7,590 nucleotides of DNA from an uncultured Muribaculaceae bacterium (GTDB taxonomy: Bacteria > Bacteroidota > Bacteroidia > Bacteroidales > Muribaculaceae): positions 1 to 7,590 of the forward strand of contig CAJUIJ010000120.1 of NCBI GenBank assembly GCA_910586175.1, given 5' to 3'. This document shows, in pieces, positions 1-7,122 of this stretch. The notes below the pieces were generated by a model. That model saw nothing but the letters and a program-made list of their open reading frames with translations, ran no database searches and was not told the origin of the DNA. Position 1 is the first letter of the stretch; every line of letters starts with the position of its first letter. The position numbers were made by a program, and so were the translations under genes.

Positions 1-36
1 CAACAATATTACACCTGATAATTTCGTTTCAATATT

Positions 37-789
37 GTGAAATTTATCAGTAATATAATATCCTCATCGCGTTTGCTCACTTTCGCGGCGATTATCCTTG
101 CCTCCATGTGCCAAGTGTTCATGCCTCAGGCATTCGCGCGTCCGCAGCAGAAGGAACTTAACCGCCCATATGCTGACCTCAAACGCTGGCATCTCGGTTT
201 TTCGATCGGCATGTGCATGCAGGATCTCAAGTTTACCCACAACGGTCTGATAACTCCCGACGGCCAGCAGTGGTATGCTGAGGTGCCCGCATGGAATCCG
301 GGCATCGATGTGCAGGTGCTCGCAGACTTGCGTCTGCATGAGTATTTCAATCTCCGATTCTCACCCGGCATGGCATTCTCTTTCAAGGATGTGGAGATGC
401 GCGACTATGTATCGGGTGTTTCGCACCGGCAGAACGTCAAGAGCGTGTATGTGCTCCTGCCCATTGACCTCAAGATTTCAGGCATGCGACTTCAGAACTC
501 CCGTCCTTATGTCACGGTTGGTGGTATGGGTTCGTTCGACGTAGGCAAGAAAAAATCTGATTATCTGATGTTCAACACAGCCGACTTCTACCTCACGGTA
601 GGTCTCGGATGCGATTTTTATTTGCCTTTCTTCAAGTTGAATCCGGAGGTGAAATTCTGTTTCGGCCTCGCCGACATATTGCGTCACAAGCGTCCTGACC
701 TTGAAGACAACCCCGACATGTTCAAGATGACACAGTCGTTAAAGAAAGTTAAGTCGAACATGGTGATGATCACCTTCTATTTCGAATAA
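37..789 (+). CDS. porT: PorT, T9SS outer-membrane beta-barrel protein
   Basis: This 250-residue protein resembles PorT, an outer-membrane beta-barrel protein needed for type IX secretion; its precise role in the machine is not well settled. Residues 1-34 form a signal peptide: K2 and R12, a hydrophobic core around L13-F28, and a likely cut after AFA (A34). The rest shows alternating polar and aromatic strands typical of a small barrel. It includes WHLGFSIGM near the mature N-terminus, a late segment KLNPEVKFCFGLADIL, and a final aromatic strand ending ITFYFE, which matches Prevotella-type PorT sequences as I remember them. The start is GTG at 37: an in-frame TAA sits at 19-21, and the next in-frame ATG (106) would destroy the signal peptide. 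porP follows after 14 nt, suggesting cotranscription. A generic 'PorT family' barrel is the main alternative, but the T9SS context makes true PorT likely. Confidence 0.82.
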   Translation: MKFISNIISSSRLLTFAAIILASMCQVFMPQAFARPQQKELNRPYADLKRWHLGFSIGMCMQDLKFTHNGLITPDGQQWYAEVPAWNPGIDVQVLADLRLHEYFNLRFSPGMAFSFKDVEMRDYVSGVSHRQNVKSVYVLLPIDLKISGMRLQNSRPYVTVGGMGSFDVGKKKSDYLMFNTADFYLTVGLGCDFYLPFFKLNPEVKFCFGLADILRHKRPDLEDNPDMFKMTQSLKKVKSNMVMITFYFE

Positions 790-803
790 TCAAGCAGCAT
801 CCG

Positions 804-1829
804 ATGTTCAAATCCTCAATCATCAAGCCAAATCGCAGTTTAGCGAAATCTTGTATCTATGCGCTTGTGATGCTTGTGCTCAGCGCGGTGGCACCGGCTG
901 CCCATGCGCAGGGCGATGCAATGTTCACGCAATATTGGGCTGTCCCCACATACTATAATCCCGCAGAGGCCGGTTCGATCGACTTTGTGCGCATACGTGG
1001 CGGCGCGAAGCTCCAATGGGTCGGCATCAAGAACGCCCCCAAATCCTTCCTCGGCTCTGCCGACATGCCGATTAAGCTCGGCAAGAAACACCGTCTCGGT
1101 GTCGGCGCGCTCTTCAATCAGGAATCAATCGGTCTGTACCGCAATATGCTCGTGGGCGTGCAGCTCAATTACCGGCTCAACTGGCTCAAGGGTGTGTGGA
1201 GCTTCGGTCTCCAGCCGGCGTATTACGACACGAAGTTCAAGGGCTCGGATGTATACATACCGGAGGGTGACGACTTCCACCAGCCTGACGACCCGGAGCT
1301 TCCCACGCGCGACGTATCGGGCAACGCCTTCGACCTCTCGGCAGGCTTGTCATACACCCACAAATATTTCACACTCGGCATCTCCATGCTTCATATACTC
1401 GAACCTACCGTAACCATGGATGGCGACGAGGGGGGCGGTGACAGCGAGGGAGTGGAGTTTCAGGCCACTCTGCCACGAATGGCCTATTTTACAGCACTTG
1501 GCAATATTCCCCTCAAAAACACGTTATTTTCATTGCAACCATCCCTGTTGGTACGCACTGATTTCAGCCGCTTCACAGCCGAGGCAACTATGAGGGCTAC
1601 CTACAACCGATTTCTGTCGTTCGGACTCGGTTACAGGTATAAGGAAGCGGTCAGCGCGATGATTTCGGCTGAGTTCAAAAATTTCTTTATCGGCTACGCC
1701 TACGACTATCCGTTATCGGCCTTGGGCAAAGCCTCCTCCGGCAGCCACGAGGTGGTGATAGGATACAATGTGAAACTCAATTTCGGTGAGAAAAACAAGA
1801 ATAAGCACCGATCTATCAGAATAATGTAG
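804..1829 (+). CDS. porP: PorP/SprF-family type IX secretion outer-membrane protein
   Basis: The 341-residue product belongs to the PorP/SprF family, outer-membrane beta-barrel proteins linked to the T9SS. The first gene of the porPKLMN cluster normally encodes such a protein. Residues 1-35 are a signal peptide with a hydrophobic run around A20-V29 and a cut at AHA|Q (A35/Q36). Just after it lies the family hallmark FTQYWAVPTYYNPAEAG (residues 41-57), followed by many amphipathic strands such as RLGVGALFNQ and FLSFGLGYRY. The C-terminus is basic (KNKNKHRSIRIM) rather than ending in an aromatic strand, with the last strand just before it. Residues 205-218 form an acidic, Gly-rich loop (DGDEGGGDSE). 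The ATG at 804 is the natural start because it gives a full signal peptide. The gene ends 5 nt before porK. Family assignment is firm; the exact partner protein is not deducible. Confidence 0.93.
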   Translation: MFKSSIIKPNRSLAKSCIYALVMLVLSAVAPAAHAQGDAMFTQYWAVPTYYNPAEAGSIDFVRIRGGAKLQWVGIKNAPKSFLGSADMPIKLGKKHRLGVGALFNQESIGLYRNMLVGVQLNYRLNWLKGVWSFGLQPAYYDTKFKGSDVYIPEGDDFHQPDDPELPTRDVSGNAFDLSAGLSYTHKYFTLGISMLHILEPTVTMDGDEGGGDSEGVEFQATLPRMAYFTALGNIPLKNTLFSLQPSLLVRTDFSRFTAEATMRATYNRFLSFGLGYRYKEAVSAMISAEFKNFFIGYAYDYPLSALGKASSGSHEVVIGYNVKLNFGEKNKNKHRSIRIM

Positions 1830-1834
1830 CGACT

Positions 1835-3331
1835 ATGAATATGCGCAGAAATATAAGAAACATAATGTCATATCTGAAGCCCGGCACCCTTTGGCGCGGT
1901 GCCTGCATAGCCTGCGTGGCGGTGAGCCTCGCTGCGATTCTCTCTTCCTGCTCCGGCGTGCGCCGCTCTTCGGCCGGCGGTGAAGTGACCGGCATCGGCG
2001 GTTCTTCGTTTGCCGAACCTACCCCTTACGGCATGGTGCTTGTGGACCGTGGTTCAATAGCCATGGGCCCTGCTGCCGACGACTCCGTGGCCGGAATTCG
2101 CAAGAACGGTCGCGGTGTATCTATCGACTCTTTCTGGATGGATGAGACAGAGATTACCAACTCCAAGTATAAGCAGTTTGTATTCTGGGTGCGTGACTCC
2201 ATAATCCGCGAACGCCTTGCCGACCCGGCTTTCGGCGGTAACGAGGAGTTCAAGATTGAGGAGGATAAGGAGGGCAACCCCATCAAGCCTTATCTAAATT
2301 GGAGCAAGGCTATACCATGGCGCAATCCCAATGAAGATGAGGAGCGTGCCATACAGAGTGTGTACCGCACAAACCCCATCACCGGTCAGCGCGAGCTCGA
2401 CCCCACGCAGATGAACTATCGCTACGAGATTTATAACCACTCGGAGGCTGCCAAGCGTCGCAACCGCGTCGACCCGGAGCTGCGTGAGTATAACACAGAT
2501 CTCCCTACTCCTACCGATCTGCCCGTTATCTCAAAAGATACGGCTTACATGACCGAGGAGGGACGCATAGTGCGCGAGACTGTTACACGTCCCCTTACCG
2601 GTGACTTCGACTTCCTCAATACATATATTGTCAATGTCTATCCTGACACTACCGCCTGGATCAACGACTTCGACAATGCCTACAACGAACCTTACACACG
2701 CATGTATTTCTCACATGCCGGCTACAACGATTATCCCGTAGTGGGTGTAAGCTGGGAGCAGGCCAATGCTTTCGCCAACTGGCGCACCGACTTCCTGAAA
2801 CGCTCGCTTGGCAAGGAGGGTATATATATCGAGCCTTACCGACTCCCCACAGAGGCCGAATGGGAATATGCAGCGCGTGCCGGCAACTCGGAGAGCGCAT
2901 TCCCTTGGGAAGAGACGCTGCCTATGGATGAGCGCGGATGCTTCTATGCCAACTTCAAGCCTCGCGAAGGAGACTTTGTGCGAGACGGTCATGTCATCAC
3001 TTCGCAGGTAGGCACTTTCAAACCCAATGACTTCGGCCTGTATGATATGGCGGGTAATGTGTCGGAATGGTCTCAAACCGCCTATACCGAGAGTATCGAC
3101 AAACTTACGTCCGACCTCAACCCCGAGTACCGTTACAATGCAGCCAAGGAAGACCCCTACAAGATGAAGCGCAAGATAGTGCGCGGCGGTAGCTGGAAAG
3201 ATGCGGCCCGCAATATCCGCTCCGACCTCCGCCAGTGGGAATATCAGAACGAACAGCGCTCATACATCGGCTTCCGTTGCGTACGCTCGCAGATCGGTTT
3301 CGCCCGTGGCAACAAGAAGAAGGGGAAATAA
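1835..3331 (+). CDS. porK: PorK/GldK, ring-forming T9SS lipoprotein
   Basis: This 498-residue lipoprotein builds, with PorN, the large ring attached to the periplasmic face of the outer membrane in the T9SS. The signal sequence ends in a lipobox, LSSC, with C39 as the predicted lipidated residue. The body is a formylglycine-generating-enzyme (sulfatase-modifying factor) type domain: VDRGSIAMG (70-78), FWMDETEIT (100-108), YPVVGVSW (300-307), YRLPTEAEWEYAAR (335-348), YDMAGNVSEW (403-412), VRGGSW (449-454) and GFRC (479-482). Between about residues 125 and 290 is a long charged insertion that I take as typical of PorK/GldK-like proteins. The catalytic Cys pair expected shortly after GGSW in active enzymes is missing, so the role is structural. 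ATG 1835 or ATG 1841 could serve as start; both keep the signal. The porL start is 27 nt downstream. GldJ is a related paralogue, but the order of neighbours indicates PorK/GldK. Confidence 0.96.
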   Translation: MNMRRNIRNIMSYLKPGTLWRGACIACVAVSLAAILSSCSGVRRSSAGGEVTGIGGSSFAEPTPYGMVLVDRGSIAMGPAADDSVAGIRKNGRGVSIDSFWMDETEITNSKYKQFVFWVRDSIIRERLADPAFGGNEEFKIEEDKEGNPIKPYLNWSKAIPWRNPNEDEERAIQSVYRTNPITGQRELDPTQMNYRYEIYNHSEAAKRRNRVDPELREYNTDLPTPTDLPVISKDTAYMTEEGRIVRETVTRPLTGDFDFLNTYIVNVYPDTTAWINDFDNAYNEPYTRMYFSHAGYNDYPVVGVSWEQANAFANWRTDFLKRSLGKEGIYIEPYRLPTEAEWEYAARAGNSESAFPWEETLPMDERGCFYANFKPREGDFVRDGHVITSQVGTFKPNDFGLYDMAGNVSEWSQTAYTESIDKLTSDLNPEYRYNAAKEDPYKMKRKIVRGGSWKDAARNIRSDLRQWEYQNEQRSYIGFRCVRSQIGFARGNKKKGK

Positions 3332-3358
3332 TAGTAATTAAAAAATACTTTACCGCAA

Positions 3359-4327
3359 ATGGTCAAGATCAGAAAATACGCCAACGGCATAGAACGCTTT
3401 CTCCATGGTCAGAAAGGTCAGCGTTTCTTCAACTTTGCATACTCAATAGGTGCAGCCATCGTGATTTGGGGTGCACTATTCAAGATACTTCACCTGCCGG
3501 GCGGCAGCACATTGCTCTGCATCGGTATGGGTACTGAGATTGCGATGTTTATCCTCACCGCTTTCGACCGTCCTCCCAAGGAGTACGCGTGGGAAGATGT
3601 TTTCCCCGTGCTCGACAGCAAGAACCCCGATGACCGCCCCGACTTCTCAGGCGGTGGAGGTGGTGTCATTGTTAACGGTGGTGCCATTGCAGTCGATTCC
3701 GATGCAATAGGCGGCGCTCAGGCAGGTGTGCAGCCTGTAGTGCCGGGTGGAGCAGTCGGAGTTTACGGGCAGGGATATGCTGTCACCGACCCGGCTGTCA
3801 ATATAGAGGATGCCGAGAGTCTGGCCGACGCATCTCACGCATATCTGGAGCAGATGCAGGGCATTGCTGAGCAGCTCGGACGACTCAATGAGACCACCGA
3901 GGCTCTCAACAATGTGACCCAGACACTTCTTGGCTCTTATCAGGCTATCACCCAAAATTCGGAGAATGTCTCCGCCAATTCAAAGGGATATGTGGACCAG
4001 ATGGAGAGCCTGAACCGCAACATTGCCGGTCTGAACACTATTTACGAGATTCAGCTCAAGAGTATAAGCTCGCAGCTTGAGAGCATAGACCGTGTGAACC
4101 GTGGCCTGAAGGATATCCGCGATATGTATGACAAGGCAGCCAACGAATCCTCACGCTATTGCGAGGAGACCGAGAAGATGGCCCGCTATATGAAACAGCT
4201 TAATCAGGTGTATGAGAAGATGATCACCGCCATGACCATCAATATGGCCAACCCTATGATGGGTGGTGCGGGGGCAGCTCAGGCTGCATCGGTCAATCCG
4301 TTTGACGAATCTTCAAGAAACCAGTAA
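3359..4327 (+). CDS. porL: PorL/GldL, inner-membrane motor subunit of the T9SS
   Basis: The 322-residue protein is the GldL/PorL subunit that, with PorM, turns the proton motive force into mechanical work for secretion (and gliding in motile relatives). Two transmembrane helices cover roughly residues 25-44 and 50-68. Between them sits the family loop FKILHLPGG (41-49), with K42 and H45. The second helix carries E60 (GMGTEIAMF), the buried glutamate expected to take part in proton coupling. After the helices comes a conserved-looking DRPPKEYAWEDVFPVL segment (70-85), a Gly/Ala/Val-rich stretch (98-141), then a mainly helical, probably coiled-coil cytoplasmic region (about 150-285) and a short Met/Gly/Ala-rich tail. 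It is longer than the GldL of Flavobacterium and nearer in size to PorL of Porphyromonas. Start ATG 3359 agrees with the basic N-terminus MVKIRKYANG. The stop codon lies inside a 9-bp tandem repeat. Confidence 0.96.
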   Translation: MVKIRKYANGIERFLHGQKGQRFFNFAYSIGAAIVIWGALFKILHLPGGSTLLCIGMGTEIAMFILTAFDRPPKEYAWEDVFPVLDSKNPDDRPDFSGGGGGVIVNGGAIAVDSDAIGGAQAGVQPVVPGGAVGVYGQGYAVTDPAVNIEDAESLADASHAYLEQMQGIAEQLGRLNETTEALNNVTQTLLGSYQAITQNSENVSANSKGYVDQMESLNRNIAGLNTIYEIQLKSISSQLESIDRVNRGLKDIRDMYDKAANESSRYCEETEKMARYMKQLNQVYEKMITAMTINMANPMMGGAGAAQAASVNPFDESSRNQ

Positions 4328-4350
4328 CGCACTTAACGCACTTAACGCAC
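4325..4350 (+). repeat. 9-bp tandem repeat, about 2.9 copies, at the porL stop
   Basis: The unit TAACGCACT occurs at 4325-4333 and 4334-4342, and a third copy (TAACGCAC then A) starts at 4343. It fills most of the 29-nt porL-porM gap. The first TAA is the porL stop; as the unit is 9 nt long, the second and third TAA are in the same frame. The porM ATG begins at 4357, in another frame. Confidence 0.9.
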
Positions 4351-4356
4351 AAGTAA

Positions 4357-5934
4357 ATGGCAGGAGGTGGAAATAATGTGGCGCGTATGTCGCCCCGCCA
4401 GAGGATGATTAACCTTATGTATATCGTCCTTACGGCTATGCTGGCCCTGAATGTGTCGAGCGATGTGCTCAACGGTTTCAGCCAGGTGCAGGAGGGCATA
4501 CACCGCACCAACCTTAATATGTCGGCCCGCAACGAAGTGCAGTTCCAATATCTTGAGGAGCTGTATGGGAGAAATCCGGAGAAGGCCGGCATATGGTATC
4601 AGAAAGGTCAGGAGTTGCACAAACGCTCCAACGACCTCTACAATGAAATAGAGAATTTCAAGACTTCGATTGCAAAAGCCGCCGACGGATCTGATGGTGA
4701 CTATCGCAATATAAAGAATAATGACGACTTGGAAGCCGCTTCGGTGACGATGCTCAATCCCGCCACCAACCGTGGCCGCAAGCTTCGCACTGACCTCGAG
4801 GCTTATCGCTCCTATGTGACTTCGCTCATAGCCGACACTGCCAAGAAGGCATCGGTCATTGAGATGCTCTCCACCAAGGTGTCCAATCGCCGTGGCGAAG
4901 TTGGCACCGTGAGTTGGGAGGGAAAGATGTTTGACAACATGCCTTCGGTGGCTGCCGTGACCCTGCTCACCAAGCTCCAGAACGATATCCGTCAGGCTGA
5001 GTCGGAGGCCATGTCGAGCCTTATAACTAATGTCGATATCGGCGATGTGCGCGTCAACGAACTCAACGCTTACGTAATCCCGAATTCCAATATGATAATA
5101 CGTGGCGGCAAATATTCTGCCAACATCGTGCTGGCGGCTATTGACACTACTCAGCGCCCCACCGTATATATCAACGGTTCAAAACTCAACAACCCCAACG
5201 GACTGTATGAGTTTGTGCCCGGTTCGATTGGCACCCACGATTTCTCAGGTTATATTGAGGTGGCAAGGGGTGATGGTTCCATCGACAAGCGTCCGTTCAA
5301 GTCGAGCTATACGGTGATAGAGCCTATGGCCACGATATCGCCCACTATGATGAATGTACTGTATGCCGGCATCGCCAACCCGATCAGCATCTCAGTGCCC
5401 GGCGTGCCGATGAATGCAGTCTCGGCTACGATGACCAACGGCACACTGACTCGCAACGGCGACCTCTGGGTGGCTCATCCCGGCAAGGTGGGTTCTGAGG
5501 CTGTGATATCAGTCACCGCGCAGATGGAAGGCCGCAGCATGAATGTCGGTTCGATGACGTTCCGTGTACGCAAGCTGCCGGATCCTACCGTATATCTCCC
5601 CGTGAAGGATGGCTCGGGCAATACCGTCCACTATAAGGGCTCGCCGAAGCGAATATCGAAAGCTGCACTTATGAGTGCGGAGGGTCTTGGTGCCGCCATC
5701 GACGACGATATACTCAATGTAAACTACACGGTGGTGTCGTTCTCTACAGTCTTCGTGGACCAGATGGGCAACTTTATCCCCGAGGTGTCAAACGGCTCGC
5801 ACTTCTCGCAGCGTCAGAAAGATCAGTTCAAGCGACTCAAGGCCGGCAAAAGCTTCTTCATCTCCAATGTCAAGGCCAAGGGGCCAGACGGCATAACACG
5901 CGACATCTCCCCGATGGAGGTGGCACTCAACTAA
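4357..5934 (+). CDS. porM: PorM/GldM, periplasm-spanning T9SS motor stator/shaft protein
   Basis: This 525-residue protein is PorM/GldM. It is anchored by one N-terminal helix within the PorL ring, and its dimeric periplasmic part reaches toward the PorK-PorN ring, passing on motor movement. The signature is MSPRQRMINLMYIVLTAMLALNVS (residues 11-34; transmembrane helix about 17-35). The family's periplasmic domains can be outlined from the sequence: a mostly helical first domain (about 36-224), a second starting near NVDIGDVRVNELNAYVIP (225 on), a third starting near 323 with VLYAGIANPISISVPGVP (334 on), and a fourth from FRVRKLPDPTVYLP (402 on) to the end. Length is normal for the family. 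ATG 4357 is preferred over ATG 4387 since family members typically have a few residues such as MAGG before the SPRQ motif. porN begins 18 nt after the stop. Confidence 0.97.
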   Translation: MAGGGNNVARMSPRQRMINLMYIVLTAMLALNVSSDVLNGFSQVQEGIHRTNLNMSARNEVQFQYLEELYGRNPEKAGIWYQKGQELHKRSNDLYNEIENFKTSIAKAADGSDGDYRNIKNNDDLEAASVTMLNPATNRGRKLRTDLEAYRSYVTSLIADTAKKASVIEMLSTKVSNRRGEVGTVSWEGKMFDNMPSVAAVTLLTKLQNDIRQAESEAMSSLITNVDIGDVRVNELNAYVIPNSNMIIRGGKYSANIVLAAIDTTQRPTVYINGSKLNNPNGLYEFVPGSIGTHDFSGYIEVARGDGSIDKRPFKSSYTVIEPMATISPTMMNVLYAGIANPISISVPGVPMNAVSATMTNGTLTRNGDLWVAHPGKVGSEAVISVTAQMEGRSMNVGSMTFRVRKLPDPTVYLPVKDGSGNTVHYKGSPKRISKAALMSAEGLGAAIDDDILNVNYTVVSFSTVFVDQMGNFIPEVSNGSHFSQRQKDQFKRLKAGKSFFISNVKAKGPDGITRDISPMEVALN

Positions 5935-5952
5935 TCAGAATTATCCGATAAT

Positions 5953-7083
5953 ATGAAATTATATCGTAAAATACTCATGTTTGCGGCCTTGGCCGCTGTG
6001 ACGGCTGCCGGTGTCGCGCAGGTCGAAAATAATGCCGGAGGCGTCCGCAAGCGTTCCGACAAGGATAAGAGGGCGCAGAAGTCACAGACCGGTGTCACCG
6101 ACCGTATGCAGGATTTCTTCACCGCCAAGGAGTCGCACGATGCCGACATGCAATATATGCGCGAGATTTATCGTCAACTCGACCTCACCAAACCTGAAAA
6201 TACCCCTCTCTATTATCCCGAAGATGTGATCGACGGCCAGAAAAACCTTTTCCGGCTCATGCTCGACCTCGTGGTGAGTGGTGAAGTGCCGGCCTATGAG
6301 TATCTTGACGGCCGTGAGGTGTTTACCGATGATTACAAGGTAAAGGTAGGGGAGATGCTCGACCGATTCGGCATTTACGCCGTGCCGGCAAAGGGTTCCA
6401 CTGAGAAGAATCCGAAGTATCAGATTGAGGAGGCGGATGTGCCTACCAGCCAGGTGCTCAACTATTATATACTTGAGAAATGGGAGTTCGACCGCCGCAG
6501 CAACCGCATGAAGACGCGCGTTGTGGCTATCTGCCCGGTGCTCAACCGTATGGGCGACTTCGGCGGTGAGGCGAAGTATCCGATGTTCTGGGTGAAATAT
6601 GACCAGCTCCGCCCGCATCTGTCGCAGCAATACGTGTTCCTTACCGACGACAACAACCTGCCGCAATACTCGCTCGATGATTATTTCAACCTTGGCATGT
6701 ATGACGGCGAGATATATAAGACGCGCAACTTGCGTAATCTCTCGATGAACCAGATGTATCCCGACCCCGACGACTTGAAACGGGCGCAAGACAGCATCGA
6801 CAATCGTCTTCACAACTATGGCAAGGAGATGTGGGTGCCGACGCGAGAGGAATATCTGGCGCAGAGGGAACGTGAGGAAGAGATTGCCAAGGCATTGGCA
6901 GCCGGCGACACGATACCCGACCGCACAGTGGTGAGCGACAAGCAGGTGACCGAAACGAAGAAATCGACCCGCAAGTCCACGCGCAAGCGCGGAGCGAAGA
7001 AGCCGAAAGTAAGCTCAAGCAAGCCGAAAAGCTCAGGAGCAAACAGCAACGCCGCCAAATCGGTGCGCCGCCGCAAGAAGTAA
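5953..7083 (+). CDS. porN: PorN/GldN, periplasmic partner of PorK in the T9SS ring
   Basis: The 376-residue product is PorN/GldN, a periplasmic protein that binds the lipoprotein PorK and forms with it the ring below the outer membrane; it is also the contact point for PorM. Residues 1-22 are a signal peptide (K2, R5, K6, hydrophobic 7-20, cut near GVA|Q). The conserved body runs from about 50 to 300 and includes DLTKPENTPLYYP, WEFDRRSNRMKTRVVAICPV and NRMGDFGGEAKYPMFWV (198-214). It ends with an uncommonly basic tail: residues 336-376 hold 18 Lys/Arg and no acidic residue, with Ser, Ala and Gly between. The tail could be a lineage-specific extension. Gene order and motif content make the call secure. 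The stop codon abuts the transcription terminator. Confidence 0.95.
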   Translation: MKLYRKILMFAALAAVTAAGVAQVENNAGGVRKRSDKDKRAQKSQTGVTDRMQDFFTAKESHDADMQYMREIYRQLDLTKPENTPLYYPEDVIDGQKNLFRLMLDLVVSGEVPAYEYLDGREVFTDDYKVKVGEMLDRFGIYAVPAKGSTEKNPKYQIEEADVPTSQVLNYYILEKWEFDRRSNRMKTRVVAICPVLNRMGDFGGEAKYPMFWVKYDQLRPHLSQQYVFLTDDNNLPQYSLDDYFNLGMYDGEIYKTRNLRNLSMNQMYPDPDDLKRAQDSIDNRLHNYGKEMWVPTREEYLAQREREEEIAKALAAGDTIPDRTVVSDKQVTETKKSTRKSTRKRGAKKPKVSSSKPKSSGANSNAAKSVRRRKK

Positions 7084-7122
7084 ACAAAGAGTCTTTGGCA
7101 ACACAGCCAAAGACTCTTTGTT
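7083..7122 (+). terminator. Intrinsic terminator of the T9SS operon
   Basis: An exact inverted repeat gives a 15-bp stem (7085-7099 with 7106-7120, CAAAGAGTCTTTGGC) that extends by two A-T pairs to 17 bp. It has a 6-nt AACACA loop and is followed by the T-rich stretch TTCTTCT. The stem begins at the last base of the porN stop codon. The opposite strand also has a T-rich flank after the stem, so it could act in both directions. Confidence 0.88.

Noticed and set aside
874..1413. 179-codon plus-strand frame overlapping porP
   Set aside because: The product is Ser/Arg/Thr/Pro-rich without domain character and lies within porP in another frame.
2711..3076. 121-codon minus-strand frame antisense to porK
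   Set aside because: It is a shadow of the conserved sulfatase-modifying-type domain coding region and has no independent support.
6082..6813. 243-codon open frame on the minus strand, antisense to porN
   Set aside because: It lies fully inside a secure porN gene, and its product is a His/Val/Leu-rich mixture typical of antisense shadows of G+C-rich codons; no domain or signal is recognisable.
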